The position numbers and the translations under genes are program-made. DNA of 33,685 nucleotides from CAYZBF01 sp964476585. Its GTDB lineage: Bacteria; Hydrothermota; UBA3072. The notes under the pieces are model-generated. The model made no database searches, was not told the origin of the DNA, and worked only from the letters and a program-made list of their open reading frames with translations. Below are positions 7,789-17,459 of the stretch, in pieces. Position 1 is the stretch's first letter; each line of letters starts with the position of its first letter. The stretch is taken from NCBI GenBank assembly GCA_964476585.1, contig CAYZBF010000024.1:1-33685 (forward strand), written 5' to 3'.

Positions 7789-9421
7789 TTGATCTTAATA
7801 CTGAGATTATTAGCCCAACTCCAAAGATACCTGCAACTGTAAAACCAAGGACACCGAGAAGAAAGAGTTTTCCGGTCTGCAAAATTAGAGCAGAACCAAC
7901 GATAAGTGCTGCGATTATTAGACTGAGAGACAACCTATTGGCAGATCTCTCCCCGTGGAAAATCAGGTTCTCTAATCCCCTGTGCTCAAATTCAACTTTG
8001 AGTGTTCCATCACGTATTTCTCTTAAGATCGAAGTTAAATCATCAGGGAGTTTTTTTAAAAGGCTGTAATAAGCCCGGAGAATCTTAGCCGCATTTCCGA
8101 GAAGATGCTTCAGGCTATATCGTTGTTTTATTAGATGACTTATGTACGGTTTTAACTCCTCTATTATATTAAATTCAGGATCAAGTTGAAGAACTACCCC
8201 TTCCAGGGTAGATACCGTTTTCCCAAGTAATAGTAAGCCTCTTGGCATTTTCAATCCATATTTCCGAGTAATTTTAAATGAGTCGTTAAAAAAATCCTTT
8301 AGATAAATTTGAGAAAGTGTCATTCCATAATATTTATCAACAAAGCTGTGTAAATCGGATTTCAGTTCTCTTTTGTTCACTTTTTCCTTTGCTATCCCGA
8401 GTTCCATAAATGCTTCCATAATTCTATTTACGTTTTTGCTATTTCCTGCTATTAATAATTCTCCCAGTAGATCTAATGTTTCATCATCCAGGGTGCCTGT
8501 AAGACCGAAATCCAGGAGCGCGATTTTTCCATCTTTTGTGATGAGTATATTACCTGGATGGGGGTCTGCATGGAAAAATCTATGTTCAAATATCTGTTTG
8601 AAAACAAAATCTGTTCCTCTTTGAACAACGTCTTTCTTAGAAAGGCCTGTTTTTTTGGGGACGGAAGGATCTGTAATCTTTATTCCCTTTATATATTCCA
8701 TTGTGAGAACCTTCGAAGTTGAAAGTTCCCAGAACACTTGTGGGATGACAACAGAGTCATCATCCTTGAAGTTGTGGCTAAATCTATCTATAGCCCTGCC
8801 TTCTTCGGTAAATCTAAGTTCGGATATTAAATTCCTTTTTAGTTCCTTTGTCAGTGATAATGGTTCATACGACCTTGACTCCTGAATTTCCTTTTCTATC
8901 CAACCAGCAATTGCTTCAAGTATCGAGAGGTCCGTTTCAATGATTTCCTTAACAGTTGGACGCTGAACCTTGACTACAACTTTATTGTTTTCTTTAGTGG
9001 TTGCTCTGTGAACTTGAGCAAGAGAAGCAGATGCAATGGCTTTTTGGCCGAAAGAAGTAAATAGCGTCGTTATCGGTGCATTTAATTCCTTTTCAATAAC
9101 TCCTCTAACCTCTTTAAAAGGTATTGATTCTACTTCATCCTGGAGTCTTGAGAGTTCCTTAAGGAACTCCTCCGGAAAGATATCTGTCCTAACAGAAAGA
9201 ATTTGACCTAATTTTATAAAGGTTGGCCCGAGCTCCTGGAGGGCAAGGCGCAGTCTTTCCGCGCTTGAACCCCTAAGGAATCGGCTTTGAATTCTAGAAG
9301 GAATAAAACTTCTTGCTCGAGGGAGTCGATATACTATATCCTTAAATCCATATTTGATGAATACCCCAATGATTTGTCGGAGTCTTCTTATATTTTTTAA
9401 TCCCCTATTAACGGGTATCAT
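7778..9421 (-). CDS. UbiB/ABC1 (AarF) family atypical protein kinase-like ATPase
   Basis: Family members are membrane-tethered ATPases or kinases that support synthesis or handling of quinones and other isoprenoid lipids. The 547 aa carry the family's KxGQ motif (KLGQ, around residue 71), the nucleotide-binding stretch SLAQVHRA with VVVKVQRP, the catalytic FFHADPHPGNI and the metal-binding DFG (LLDFGLTG). Two C-terminal hydrophobic helices (about 490-545) anchor it. It lies 17 nt after the phasin gene, a pairing seen in many bacteria, so the two are probably one transcript from the promoter at 9761. The Shine-Dalgarno is poor, so coupling to the phasin gene is plausible. No quinone biosynthesis gene is nearby. 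Confidence 0.92.
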   Translation of the reverse strand: MIPVNRGLKNIRRLRQIIGVFIKYGFKDIVYRLPRARSFIPSRIQSRFLRGSSAERLRLALQELGPTFIKLGQILSVRTDIFPEEFLKELSRLQDEVESIPFKEVRGVIEKELNAPITTLFTSFGQKAIASASLAQVHRATTKENNKVVVKVQRPTVKEIIETDLSILEAIAGWIEKEIQESRSYEPLSLTKELKRNLISELRFTEEGRAIDRFSHNFKDDDSVVIPQVFWELSTSKVLTMEYIKGIKITDPSVPKKTGLSKKDVVQRGTDFVFKQIFEHRFFHADPHPGNILITKDGKIALLDFGLTGTLDDETLDLLGELLIAGNSKNVNRIMEAFMELGIAKEKVNKRELKSDLHSFVDKYYGMTLSQIYLKDFFNDSFKITRKYGLKMPRGLLLLGKTVSTLEGVVLQLDPEFNIIEELKPYISHLIKQRYSLKHLLGNAAKILRAYYSLLKKLPDDLTSILREIRDGTLKVEFEHRGLENLIFHGERSANRLSLSLIIAALIVGSALILQTGKLFLLGVLGFTVAGIFGVGLIISVLRSRRL

Positions 9422-9438
9422 TTCACCATTTTGCCTAA

Positions 9439-9738
9439 CTACCTCTTCTTTATCTTTTTCTCTAATGCTTCAATTCTGTCCACAAGGGCATTTATATCAG
9501 ATTTTGTTGGGATATTCATTCTATGTAAAACATTTGCTACGGACTCTTCAATTATGTCCTCAATCTCTTTTCTTGTTAGTTTGCTTCTTTCCAGAAGTTT
9601 TTTAACGAATTCTGGTTGTTCTTCTTTTGCGATCTCTCCCTTTTGCACAAGATCTTGTACTATCTTCTCTGCTTTTTCCCTTGTGATAGATATGGCACCA
9701 AGCCCAGCAAGAATTATTTTTTCAATGATTTCCTCCAT
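9439..9738 (-). CDS. Phasin family protein
   Basis: This 99-aa protein is highly charged and helical (EKAEKIVQDLVQKG, a central Pro, then a C-terminal coiled coil VDRIEALEKKIKK). It matches the small phasin-family proteins often encoded next to UbiB-like kinases. The start at 9738 is fixed by a perfect AGGAGGT 6 nt upstream; the longer frame to 9840 has no ribosome site and crosses the promoter. Phasins coat polyhydroxyalkanoate or lipid bodies, but no PHA synthase is seen here, so the partner is more likely the kinase next door. Confidence 0.8.
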   Translation of the reverse strand: MEEIIEKIILAGLGAISITREKAEKIVQDLVQKGEIAKEEQPEFVKKLLERSKLTRKEIEDIIEESVANVLHRMNIPTKSDINALVDRIEALEKKIKKR

Positions 9739-9760
9739 ACACTTACCTCCTTTTTTTGAT

Positions 9761-9789
9761 ATTATAAAATTTCTTGAATATAAAGTCAA
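9761..9789 (-). promoter_or_regulatory. Promoter of the phasin-UbiB operon
   Basis: On the minus strand TTGACT (9784-9789), a 17-nt spacer and a perfect TATAAT (9761-9766) lie 22 nt above the phasin ATG. Confidence 0.7.
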
Positions 9790-9822
9790 GACGTAATACC
9801 TCCTGCTTTTATTACAGATTAC

Positions 9823-9851
9823 TTGACATAAAATGTGCAAACACTTATATT
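9823..9851 (+). promoter_or_regulatory. Promoter of the S9 peptidase gene
   Basis: TTGACA (9823-9828), a 17-nt spacer and TATATT (9846-9851) lie back to back with the divergent phasin promoter. The predicted leader is about 87 nt, ending in GGTGGGGGTGAT before the ATG. Confidence 0.65.
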
Positions 9852-9944
9852 TTATTTATAATCAACTCGGAATGAAAGACAGGATACACTAAAGAAGTAT
9901 TCAATATTTATGGTTTTTAAGAAGCATTACAAGGTGGGGGTGAT

Positions 9945-11972
9945 ATGAGTAAAAAGAAAATAAGGCATATCAAGGCGGAGGATCTTTATCATTTTAAATT
10001 AAGCTTTGATTCACAGATCTCTCCAGATGGAAGATATGTGGTATTCTGTGTTCAGCGGGTGGATAAAAAGACTGAAAAGAAATACTCCAATCTATGGATT
10101 GTTCCTACAGACAGAGGGCCTACAAGGCAGTTTACCTTTGGCGATTGGATAGATAGACATCCGAAATGGTCGTCTGATGGTAATGAGATTGCCTTTTTAT
10201 CTAATCGAAATGATGAAAAACAGGAACAGATCTATATCATTCCATTCTATGGTGGAGAGGCCAGAAAAATAACAGATTTTAAAGGGACTATCGGAGGATT
10301 TGAGTGGTCGCCGGACGGAAAGCAGTTTGTCTGCAACTTACGGAAAAAGGACAAAGAGGAAATTGAACGCGAAAAAAACGAGCAAATGAAGAAGTTAGGA
10401 GTCGTTTCACGCCAAATAACACGAGCATTTTTTAAAGAAGATGGATCAGGATTTTTACCAAAAGAACGCTGGCATATCTGGATAGTTAATAGTCGAACCG
10501 GTAAGGCAAAACAATTGACAGATAGTGAAGTCTATGACGAGTACTATCCTCGGTGGTCCCAGGACAGTAAAAAAATCATCTTCTGTTCGAACAGAAGCAA
10601 AGACCCTGATCTTGATCCTGATGCTATAGATATATTCATAATTCCGTCAAACCATGGAAGAATACATAAGATGGAAACGCCGTCGGGTCCAAAAGCTCAT
10701 CCTGTTTTTTCGCCAGATGGGAGATGGATTGCATACTTTGGAAGAGAGGGCAAAAATAAGTGGTGGAAATCAAATTCTCTATGGGTGATTCCTGTTGACG
10801 GTAACCGTAAAGCGAGAAATTTGACGAAAAAGTTTGATTTCAATGTAGGCAACGATACAATTAACGATTTGAAAGTCGGGTCTTTTGATATGCCTCCAGT
10901 ATGGTCAAAGGATAGTGAGAGTATCTATTTTCAGGTTTCTCATCACGGAAATACTATTCTTAAATCGATATCCCGGAAAGGTGATAGTGATAGTCTTCAA
11001 ACTATCATAGGGGATAAGGGAATTGTAGGTTCATTCAATTTTGATGGAAAGCAAACAAAGCTTGCATATTTCCATGCTGATATGAAGGATCCAGGAGAGA
11101 TATGGGTTCGTGACCGGAGATCTGGAATTTCAAAAAGACTGACCAAATTGAATGGGAATCTCTTAGAGGCTATAAACCTTGGAGAAATAGAAGAAATCTG
11201 GTTCAAGGGGGCTAATAATAATGATTTACAGGGTTGGATTCTAAAGCCACCCGGCTTTGATAAATCGAAGAAGTATCCCTCCATTCTGGAGATTCATGGT
11301 GGGCCAAGAGTACAGTACGGCAACTTCTATATGCATGAGTTTTTCTTTTTGGCAGCTGAGGGTTATGTCGTTTATTTCTGTAACCCCAGAGGTGGACAGG
11401 GTTATGGAGAAGAACACTCAAAGTCCATCTGGAATAACTGGGGCACTGTGGATTATGATGATTTGATGGCATGGACTGACTTCATTCAGAAAAAACCTTA
11501 TATTGATAAGAAGAGAATGGGTGTCACCGGGGGCAGTTATGGTGGCTATATGACCAACTGGATTATTGGGCATACAGACCGATTTAAGGCAGCGGTTACG
11601 CAGAGGAGTGTTAGCAACCTAATCAGTATGTGGGGTTCTAGTGACTTCAATTGGGTTTTTCAGGCGGAGTTTGGAGATAAACCTCCATGGGAGAGTTGGA
11701 AAAACTTCTGGCAGCAATCGCCTATGAAATATATTGGCAATGCTAAGACACCCACCCTCATCATCCACAGCGAACAGGATTTACGATGCGCAATCGAGCA
11801 GGGGGAGCAAGTTTTCATAGCACTAAAGAAACTTGGTATAGATACAGAAATGGTGAGGTTTCCAGATGAGCCACATGGACTTTCCCGTGGAGGACGTACA
11901 GACCGACGGATACAGCGACTAAAGCATATACTTCGCTGGTTTGACCGCTATTTGAAGGATGAAAAGGAATAA
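9945..11972 (+). CDS. S9 family prolyl oligopeptidase / acylaminoacyl peptidase-type serine peptidase
   Basis: This cytosolic peptidase of short peptides (dipeptidyl- or acylaminoacyl-peptidase type) has 675 aa and no signal peptide. Residues about 1-410 form a beta-propeller with repeated TolB/PD40 motifs (e.g. SPDGRYVVF, WSSDGNEIAFLSNRND, FSPDGRWIAYFGR) that filters substrates by size. The alpha/beta-hydrolase domain follows, with nucleophile Ser531 in GGSYGGYM, Asp612 in HSEQDLR and His644 in DEPHG, so the triad is complete. HGGP (oxyanion region) is present near 450. The start has a long G-rich ribosome site. The TldD/TldE peptidase genes follow on the same strand after 115 nt, making a peptide-degradation cluster. 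Confidence 0.94.
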   Translation: MSKKKIRHIKAEDLYHFKLSFDSQISPDGRYVVFCVQRVDKKTEKKYSNLWIVPTDRGPTRQFTFGDWIDRHPKWSSDGNEIAFLSNRNDEKQEQIYIIPFYGGEARKITDFKGTIGGFEWSPDGKQFVCNLRKKDKEEIEREKNEQMKKLGVVSRQITRAFFKEDGSGFLPKERWHIWIVNSRTGKAKQLTDSEVYDEYYPRWSQDSKKIIFCSNRSKDPDLDPDAIDIFIIPSNHGRIHKMETPSGPKAHPVFSPDGRWIAYFGREGKNKWWKSNSLWVIPVDGNRKARNLTKKFDFNVGNDTINDLKVGSFDMPPVWSKDSESIYFQVSHHGNTILKSISRKGDSDSLQTIIGDKGIVGSFNFDGKQTKLAYFHADMKDPGEIWVRDRRSGISKRLTKLNGNLLEAINLGEIEEIWFKGANNNDLQGWILKPPGFDKSKKYPSILEIHGGPRVQYGNFYMHEFFFLAAEGYVVYFCNPRGGQGYGEEHSKSIWNNWGTVDYDDLMAWTDFIQKKPYIDKKRMGVTGGSYGGYMTNWIIGHTDRFKAAVTQRSVSNLISMWGSSDFNWVFQAEFGDKPPWESWKNFWQQSPMKYIGNAKTPTLIIHSEQDLRCAIEQGEQVFIALKKLGIDTEMVRFPDEPHGLSRGGRTDRRIQRLKHILRWFDRYLKDEKE

Positions 11973-12087
11973 AACAGTGAAAAAGCAGACACTCGTTCAT
12001 TATTTGGTTCATCCACCTAATACATCTCAATATTTGTATATTGACATTTCAACTGTATGATTTTGTCTAGTAAAATAAGGAGACAAA

Positions 12088-13452
12088 ATGTTTGAAAGTT
12101 TAAAATCCATACTTTCTAAAGTAGATGCTGACTATGCAGATATCCGCTATGAAATAAAAAAAGAGACCCAAATCGTATTTAATGGAAAAGAATTAACAAC
12201 GATCAGCTCTAATTCAACTGATGGTCATATTATAAGGGTTTTAAAAAATGGAGGTCTATCCTCCGTTGCCTTTACCAGGGAAAAAGATGCTGAAGAAGCT
12301 GTCCCAAAAGCCGTTCGAAATACAATGCTAATCTCTGAAAATATTGAAAACCCTGTGGGGTTTGCAAAGGCCGAGGTAGTAAAAGACACATTTATACCCA
12401 AACTCAATGAGGACCCTAGAGAAATTTCAATTGATGAGAAACTTGAATTAACTGGGAAATACAACAGTATCCCCTTGAAATGCAAAGGAATTACCACAAC
12501 GAATGTAGGTTACAGGGAAGTTATACGTGAAAAATATTTTTTGAGTACCGAAGGGAGCGAGATTAGAGAGGACTTAGTAACAACTATGATTGGCGGAACA
12601 ATTACTTCGAGCGACGGGAATATATTCCAGAGTGTTAGAGTTAGAACTGGAGGAAGTAATGGGTTTGCAATACTCCGAGGTCAAGAAGAGGAATTTGAAA
12701 AAAGGACTTCTATAGTTCTTGATCTTTTAGAGGCGAAGCCTGTTGAAGGTGACATTTACAACGTAATTCTTAATCCCGATTTAGCTGGGGTTTTTACCCA
12801 TGAAGCCTTTGGTCATTTTTCTGAAGCCGACCTGATTGAAGATAACCCATCTATGAGAGAGAAGATGCAGATCGGAGCAAAATTAGGGAATGATATAGTG
12901 AGTATTATTGATGATCCAACAATGCCCAACCAGTTAGGATTCTACAAATACGACGATGAAGGGGTAAGGTCTAGACCAACACAACTCATGAAAAACGGAG
13001 TTCTTGTTGGACGATTACATTCCAGGAGGACAGCAGCTTCCTTTGGCGAACCACTAAGTGGTCATTGCGTTGCGGAAGATTACCGCTATCCTCCCATCAT
13101 AAGGATGGGAAATATCTTTATCGAACCTGGCTCCAATACCTTTAACGACCTTCTCGCAAAGCTAGGAGATGGGCTATATCTTTTGGATGCAAAGGGAGGT
13201 CAAACAAGTGGTGAAAACTTCACCTTTGGTGCACAATATGGCTATGTTGTCAAAAATGGGAAAGTAGGAGAAATGATACGTGATATTAATATTTCCGGGA
13301 ATTTATATCAAACTCTTCAAAATATAAATGTTGTAGGAGACGATCTTGAACTGAGTAAGATAGGTGGTTGCGGTAAAGGACAACTTAATATTCGTTCCTG
13401 CAATGGTGCACCCCATATTCTTATAAATAAAGTTGTTGTGGGGGGTAAATAA
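12088..13452 (+). CDS. tldD: TldD metalloprotease subunit
   Basis: TldD is the catalytic half of the TldD/TldE heterodimer, a zinc protease that trims unfolded or modified peptides (microcin B17 maturation and CcdA turnover in E. coli). The 454-aa protein carries the metal site HEAFGH at residues 238-243, the HExxxH pattern of this family, in VFTHEAFGHFSEAD. Family signatures such as GGQTSGENFTFGAQ and a C-terminal GGCGKG stretch follow. GGAG lies 5 nt upstream of the ATG. It overlaps the next gene by 1 nt (TAATG), so the two subunits are translationally coupled. Confidence 0.95.
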   Translation: MFESLKSILSKVDADYADIRYEIKKETQIVFNGKELTTISSNSTDGHIIRVLKNGGLSSVAFTREKDAEEAVPKAVRNTMLISENIENPVGFAKAEVVKDTFIPKLNEDPREISIDEKLELTGKYNSIPLKCKGITTTNVGYREVIREKYFLSTEGSEIREDLVTTMIGGTITSSDGNIFQSVRVRTGGSNGFAILRGQEEEFEKRTSIVLDLLEAKPVEGDIYNVILNPDLAGVFTHEAFGHFSEADLIEDNPSMREKMQIGAKLGNDIVSIIDDPTMPNQLGFYKYDDEGVRSRPTQLMKNGVLVGRLHSRRTAASFGEPLSGHCVAEDYRYPPIIRMGNIFIEPGSNTFNDLLAKLGDGLYLLDAKGGQTSGENFTFGAQYGYVVKNGKVGEMIRDINISGNLYQTLQNINVVGDDLELSKIGGCGKGQLNIRSCNGAPHILINKVVVGGK

Positions 13453-14762
13453 TGGAAAAATTGATGGAACTTGCTAGAACCATGAGTGATAAGGTAGAGA
13501 TATATTCCCTGGAGGAGAGAACAGATTCAATACTATTTGAAAATTCAAAACTAAAAGGTATTGATACTAAAATTCAATCAGGGGTCAGTCTGAGAATAAT
13601 AAGGGGTGGCAATCTTGGATTTGCGTATACCAAGAACCTCGTTGATAGGGAAGAACTCCTTTCGAATGCTCTACGCTCTCTCGTCGGTGGTGTTAAAGTA
13701 GCATTTGATTTTCCTAATACCTTGGATTCACCGGAACTGGATACTTACGACCCTTCTGTTGAGTCTCTCTCCAGTGATATCATGGTTGAGGAGGGCAAAA
13801 GAGTTAATGATATACTTGCGTCGAAGACCAAAGGCCAAATCAATTTATATGTGGAGTGCCAAATAAGAGATATAAGGATTATAAATAATAATGGTAACGA
13901 CCTAAGAGCGAAGTTTTCTATGTACTCTTTTGAACCTGAGATACTTTACCCTGCATCTTATTCTGCAATCCAGCGTTTACTAATTGGTAAAAAATTTGAA
14001 AAGGCATCTGATGAATATTTAAATTTTCTTTTAGATACTTATAACCAGTCGTTAAAAGAAGTAAACCCAAAGGGTGGAAGAATGAAAGTTCTTTTCTTGC
14101 CGGAAGTTATGTATGTGCTTATGTGGAGACTTTTGACTTCAACAAATGGTAGGAGTATTTATCAGAAGGAGTCTCCTGTTTCTAAAAAAATAGGGGGGAA
14201 GATATTTAATGAGAAACTTACCATCTACGACGACCCTTTAAATGACAAGATGGAGGATGCTCGAGGATTTGATGATGAAGGGACACCTTGTGAATATTTC
14301 TCATTGGTTGAGAATGGTATCCTTAAAAATTTCTATTATGACCTGTATTATGCTGAAAAAATGAAAGCTAAGCCAACCGCTCATGGATTCAAAACTACCA
14401 CGTGGGGTGGAGAGACGATTTCCTTAAAACCAGTTCCTTCTCTTGAACACTTGTATATAAAGTGCGGTAATAAATCTTTATCCGAACTTATATCTTCCAT
14501 TGATAAAGGAATCATAATTGCTGGAGCCCTTGGAGCTCATAGCGGTAACATTCCAAACGGTGATTTTTCAATAGGTCTTTCACCGGGTATATGTGTAGAA
14601 GATGGAGAGATAGTGGGTTGTGTAAAGGATGCAATGATTTCTGGAAATATTTATAATACAATGAAAAATGTTGTTGATATTGAAGATACTTATCATCAGG
14701 CTTATGAAGGAACATTTCCTGCCATATTGTTTGATGACGTGTCAGTAGCTATTAAGAATTAA
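13452..14762 (+). CDS. tldE: TldE/PmbA non-catalytic subunit
   Basis: This 436-aa protein is the partner of TldD. It has the same two-domain fold but no HExxxH motif; the matching stretch reads FLPEVMYVLMWRLL. Conserved family features include DDPLNDKMEDARGFDDEGTP, the PTAHG-like segment, and the C-terminal GALGAHSGNIPNGDFSIG block followed by MISGNIYN. The start codon overlaps the tldD stop by one base. In TldD/TldE complexes this subunit completes the closed chamber that admits only extended peptides. Confidence 0.94.
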   Translation: MEKLMELARTMSDKVEIYSLEERTDSILFENSKLKGIDTKIQSGVSLRIIRGGNLGFAYTKNLVDREELLSNALRSLVGGVKVAFDFPNTLDSPELDTYDPSVESLSSDIMVEEGKRVNDILASKTKGQINLYVECQIRDIRIINNNGNDLRAKFSMYSFEPEILYPASYSAIQRLLIGKKFEKASDEYLNFLLDTYNQSLKEVNPKGGRMKVLFLPEVMYVLMWRLLTSTNGRSIYQKESPVSKKIGGKIFNEKLTIYDDPLNDKMEDARGFDDEGTPCEYFSLVENGILKNFYYDLYYAEKMKAKPTAHGFKTTTWGGETISLKPVPSLEHLYIKCGNKSLSELISSIDKGIIIAGALGAHSGNIPNGDFSIGLSPGICVEDGEIVGCVKDAMISGNIYNTMKNVVDIEDTYHQAYEGTFPAILFDDVSVAIKN

Positions 14763-15091
14763 TTTGACTTTCTCTCCTGGATACTTTTCCGATTTTCTCC
14801 TTATAACTTTTCAATTTGCTAATGTTCGGCTCTAAGAACGTAAAGTGCATGAACTTTTCCACTTTTAAAAGCACACTATGTTGACATTCAAACTTTTTTA
14901 TATAAAATTCAGTAAAAGGTGTTTCTACCCACATTATGTGAGTAAGCAAATAATAGAAAAGAAACAGGAAGAGCAAATATAATGCTAAGGCAACTAGCAA
15001 CTATGGTATATATATTTGCGGGAAATATATTAATTGATATTAATGTGAAATAAGGGGTTACAGTTGTTAAGCTACTATCGAGGATATAGAA
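14763..15091. other. Gene-poor stretch between tldE and the response regulator
   Basis: No well-supported gene is seen. A minus-strand frame (14752-15000, TTG start) would give a hydrophobic N-terminus followed by a basic tail, but it has no ribosome site and runs into the end of tldE. Its second half reads fairly protein-like (from MWVETPFTEFYIKKFE), so it could be a gene remnant. The last 90 nt contain a possible promoter (TTGCGG, 16 nt, TATTAA near 15016-15043) for the gene at 15092. Confidence 0.35.
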
Positions 15092-16324
15092 ATGGCTGAT
15101 GAGCCTATTAAAGTTTTGCTGATAGAAGACAATCCTAACGATGCTTTAGCTATAAAGATAATGCTGGAGAGTTCGGACCTTACGTTCAATCTGGTGACAG
15201 CTGACAAACTTTCAGCGGGAATAGAAATCCTTGGCGAGAGAAAGGTTGATGTTGTGTTGTTGGATCTCGGATTACCGGATAGTAAAGGATTCAAAACCTT
15301 TGTGAAGTTACAGGAAGCATCTCCAGAGGTTCCTGTAATGATGTATACAGGGCTCGAGGATGAGGATCTCGCAGTCAAAGCACTTCAAAAGGGAGCACAG
15401 GATTATCTTGTTAAGGGAGAAGTTGATAGTAGGTTGCTTGTGCGTGCCATACGCTACGCTATAGAGAGGCACAGACTTCGTATAGAATTGAGTCGGATGA
15501 GTACTGAGCTACAGAAAAGCGAAACGCGTTTTCATGACCTCATAGAAAAGAGTTCAGGTGGTGTACTCATTGTAGACAGTGGTGGGGTTATACAATATGC
15601 CAATCCAACTGCAGAAGAAATATTTGGCCGTACTGCAAAAGAGCTAATAGATGAATCGTTCGACTTCCCTCTGAAGCCTGGTAAAACAAAAATGATTGAG
15701 ATTGTACGACACGGAGGAGAAACTGTTAATGCAGAAATGCGTGTTGCGCAAACAGAATTACATGGAGCAACTTTTTTTATAGTTGACTTAAAAGATATCA
15801 CCAAACTTGTAGAACACGCACAAAAAGAGGAAGAACTTCGTGAAATGACACTTAGGGATGAACTTACGAATCTTTATAACCGTCGAGGATTCTATACCCA
15901 TGCTGAGCAACTTATAAAAGTCTCTAAGCGGACAAAGGACAATATGATTTTATTTTTTATTGATGTGGACAAACTTAAGGACATTAATGATACCTTTAGC
16001 CATCAAAATGGAGACCAGGCATTGATCGACACTACCAATATCATTAAAAAGACTTTTCGTGAGTCAGATATTATTGCTCGTTTAGGTGGGGATGAGTTTG
16101 TCATTCTTGCAAGGCTAGTTAAAGAGTCTCTTGGTGAAAAACTTTCTGCCCGTTTCGAAAGAAATTTAAGAGCCCATAATAAAAATAATATTCGTCCCTA
16201 TAAACTTTCATTGAGTGTAGGAATTGCGAGATGCGCACCAGGATCTAATTGTTCTATTGATAAACTGCTGGATGAGGCAGATAAATCGATGTATGAGCAA
16301 AAGCGTCTTATAGGCGAATCTTAA
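15092..16324 (+). CDS. Response regulator with REC-PAS-GGDEF domains (diguanylate cyclase)
   Basis: This is a phosphorylation-controlled c-di-GMP synthase of 410 aa. The receiver domain (about 5-125) has the acidic pair Glu12-Asp13 and the phospho-acceptor Asp58 in VVLLDLGLPDS, followed by MYTG and LVKGE (switch Thr and Lys). A PAS domain (about 145-250) starts at FHDLIEKSSGGVLIVD. The GGDEF domain begins near DELTNLYNRRGF; its active site is intact at 332-336 and the I-site RxxD is at 323-326. No histidine kinase is adjacent, so it is an orphan regulator. A GAGG lies 8 nt before the ATG. Confidence 0.93.
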   Translation: MADEPIKVLLIEDNPNDALAIKIMLESSDLTFNLVTADKLSAGIEILGERKVDVVLLDLGLPDSKGFKTFVKLQEASPEVPVMMYTGLEDEDLAVKALQKGAQDYLVKGEVDSRLLVRAIRYAIERHRLRIELSRMSTELQKSETRFHDLIEKSSGGVLIVDSGGVIQYANPTAEEIFGRTAKELIDESFDFPLKPGKTKMIEIVRHGGETVNAEMRVAQTELHGATFFIVDLKDITKLVEHAQKEEELREMTLRDELTNLYNRRGFYTHAEQLIKVSKRTKDNMILFFIDVDKLKDINDTFSHQNGDQALIDTTNIIKKTFRESDIIARLGGDEFVILARLVKESLGEKLSARFERNLRAHNKNNIRPYKLSLSVGIARCAPGSNCSIDKLLDEADKSMYEQKRLIGES

Positions 16325-16513
16325 CGAAGGGTTTTAAAGTCCGAAGCTTTGTGTGTTTCTTATTAGACTGTAACTCCTTTTGTAAATACGCATATGTGAC
16401 TATTCTTTTATAATAATTACTTGGGCTTGATTTTATATTCAAGAGATTTTAAGCTTCTATATTGAATAGGTTATAAGAATGATTGGAACTATCTTGAAGC
16501 AGTTTTTAAACTA

Positions 16514-16795
16514 ATGCATATGATAGTTGTAATTTTATTTTTATTTTCTGGTGTTTTGATTGGTTTCTTATTGCAGAAAAGAAAGAGATTGATCATAGTT
16601 GTGGATAGATTAACTACATGGTTCATCTATTTGTTTCTATTGCTTCTGGGAATCTCAGTTGGTGCAAATGAAGAGATTGTTAAGAATTTTGGAAAGCTCG
16701 GCTTTCAAGCCATTGTCCTTACCGCTGGTGCTATACTGGGGAGTGTTATCACTTCATACTTTGTTTTCAGAATCTTTTTCAGGAAATCAGAATGA
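16514..16795 (+). CDS. LysO-type lysine exporter, N-terminal half as a separate protein
   Basis: This is a 93-aa membrane protein with three hydrophobic segments (about 3-20, 33-52, 65-88). It corresponds to the first half of LysO (YbjE, DUF340), the L-lysine exporter, including the GISVGANEEIVKNFG motif after helix 2. In E. coli LysO is one chain; here it is two genes, as in several archaea and bacteria. The stop overlaps the next start (ATGA at 16792-16795), so equal synthesis of both halves is expected. The ATG at 16514 has no clear ribosome site, and an ATG two codons on is equally possible. Confidence 0.8.
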   Translation: MHMIVVILFLFSGVLIGFLLQKRKRLIIVVDRLTTWFIYLFLLLLGISVGANEEIVKNFGKLGFQAIVLTAGAILGSVITSYFVFRIFFRKSE

Positions 16796-17391
16796 GAAAA
16801 AGTTTAATAATGCTGACATTCTTTGCGATTGGAATTCTCGTCGGAATGGGGTCTTTGCTAGGACAATTTTCAAGTAAGATGGACGTTAGTCTTTACGCTC
16901 TGTATATACTGCTGTTTTTCGTTGGCATTGGAATAGGAGCTGACAGAAACACATGGAAGATAGTAAAGAATGTTAATATTAAAATAGTTTTAGTTCCATT
17001 ATCTGTGGTCATTGGGACACTTTCTTTTGCTGGGGTATTTTCTTTCTTTATTCCCGAGATTGGGTTCAGGGACTCTTTAGCAGTTGGTTCGGGTTTTGGA
17101 TATTACAGTCTATCCAGTATTTTGATTACACAGCTTGGAAATGAAACATTGGGAGTAATTGCTCTGCTTTCTAATATTTCCAGGGAAATCGCAACCCTAC
17201 TCCTTACACCAATACTGGTGAAATATTTCGGGAAGCTCGCCCCAATTGCTTCAGGTGGCGCAACATCAATGGATACAACACTTCCAATTATAGCTAAGTT
17301 TATCGGCAAGGAATTTGCGGTTATATCAATTTTCAATGGTGTTGTGCTAACATTGATAGTTCCTTTCCTTATTACTTTAATATTGAGATAG
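16792..17391 (+). CDS. lysO: LysO-type lysine exporter, C-terminal half
   Basis: This 199-aa polytopic inner-membrane protein matches the C-terminal part of LysO/DUF340. Recognisable blocks are LLFFVGIGIGADRNTW, the GSGFGYYSLSSILITQ motif and the ISREIATLLLTPILVKYFG ... GGATSMDTTLPII block, all conserved in LysO. It probably exports L-lysine or its analogues together with the preceding half-protein. The gene overlaps its partner by 4 nt and is followed by a peptidase and a racemase gene. Confidence 0.88.
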   Translation: MRKSLIMLTFFAIGILVGMGSLLGQFSSKMDVSLYALYILLFFVGIGIGADRNTWKIVKNVNIKIVLVPLSVVIGTLSFAGVFSFFIPEIGFRDSLAVGSGFGYYSLSSILITQLGNETLGVIALLSNISREIATLLLTPILVKYFGKLAPIASGGATSMDTTLPIIAKFIGKEFAVISIFNGVVLTLIVPFLITLILR

Positions 17392-17459
17392 GTACTAGAA
17401 AGTGAATGGATATCAGTAAGGAGATTAATTTTATATAATGTTCCTTGGGCAGTAACAAT

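Noticed and set aside
9739..9840. N-terminal extension of the phasin frame
   Set aside because: It would cross the promoter and the perfect AGGAGGT that serves the ATG at 9738.
14752..15000. Minus-strand 82-aa frame with hydrophobic N-terminus
   Set aside because: TTG start without a ribosome site, overlaps the tldE end, no family recognised. Kept only as a possible remnant in the gap description.
16325..16513. Lysine riboswitch before the LysO genes
   Set aside because: The gap is long enough, but no conserved lysine-aptamer core words or paired arms could be seen.
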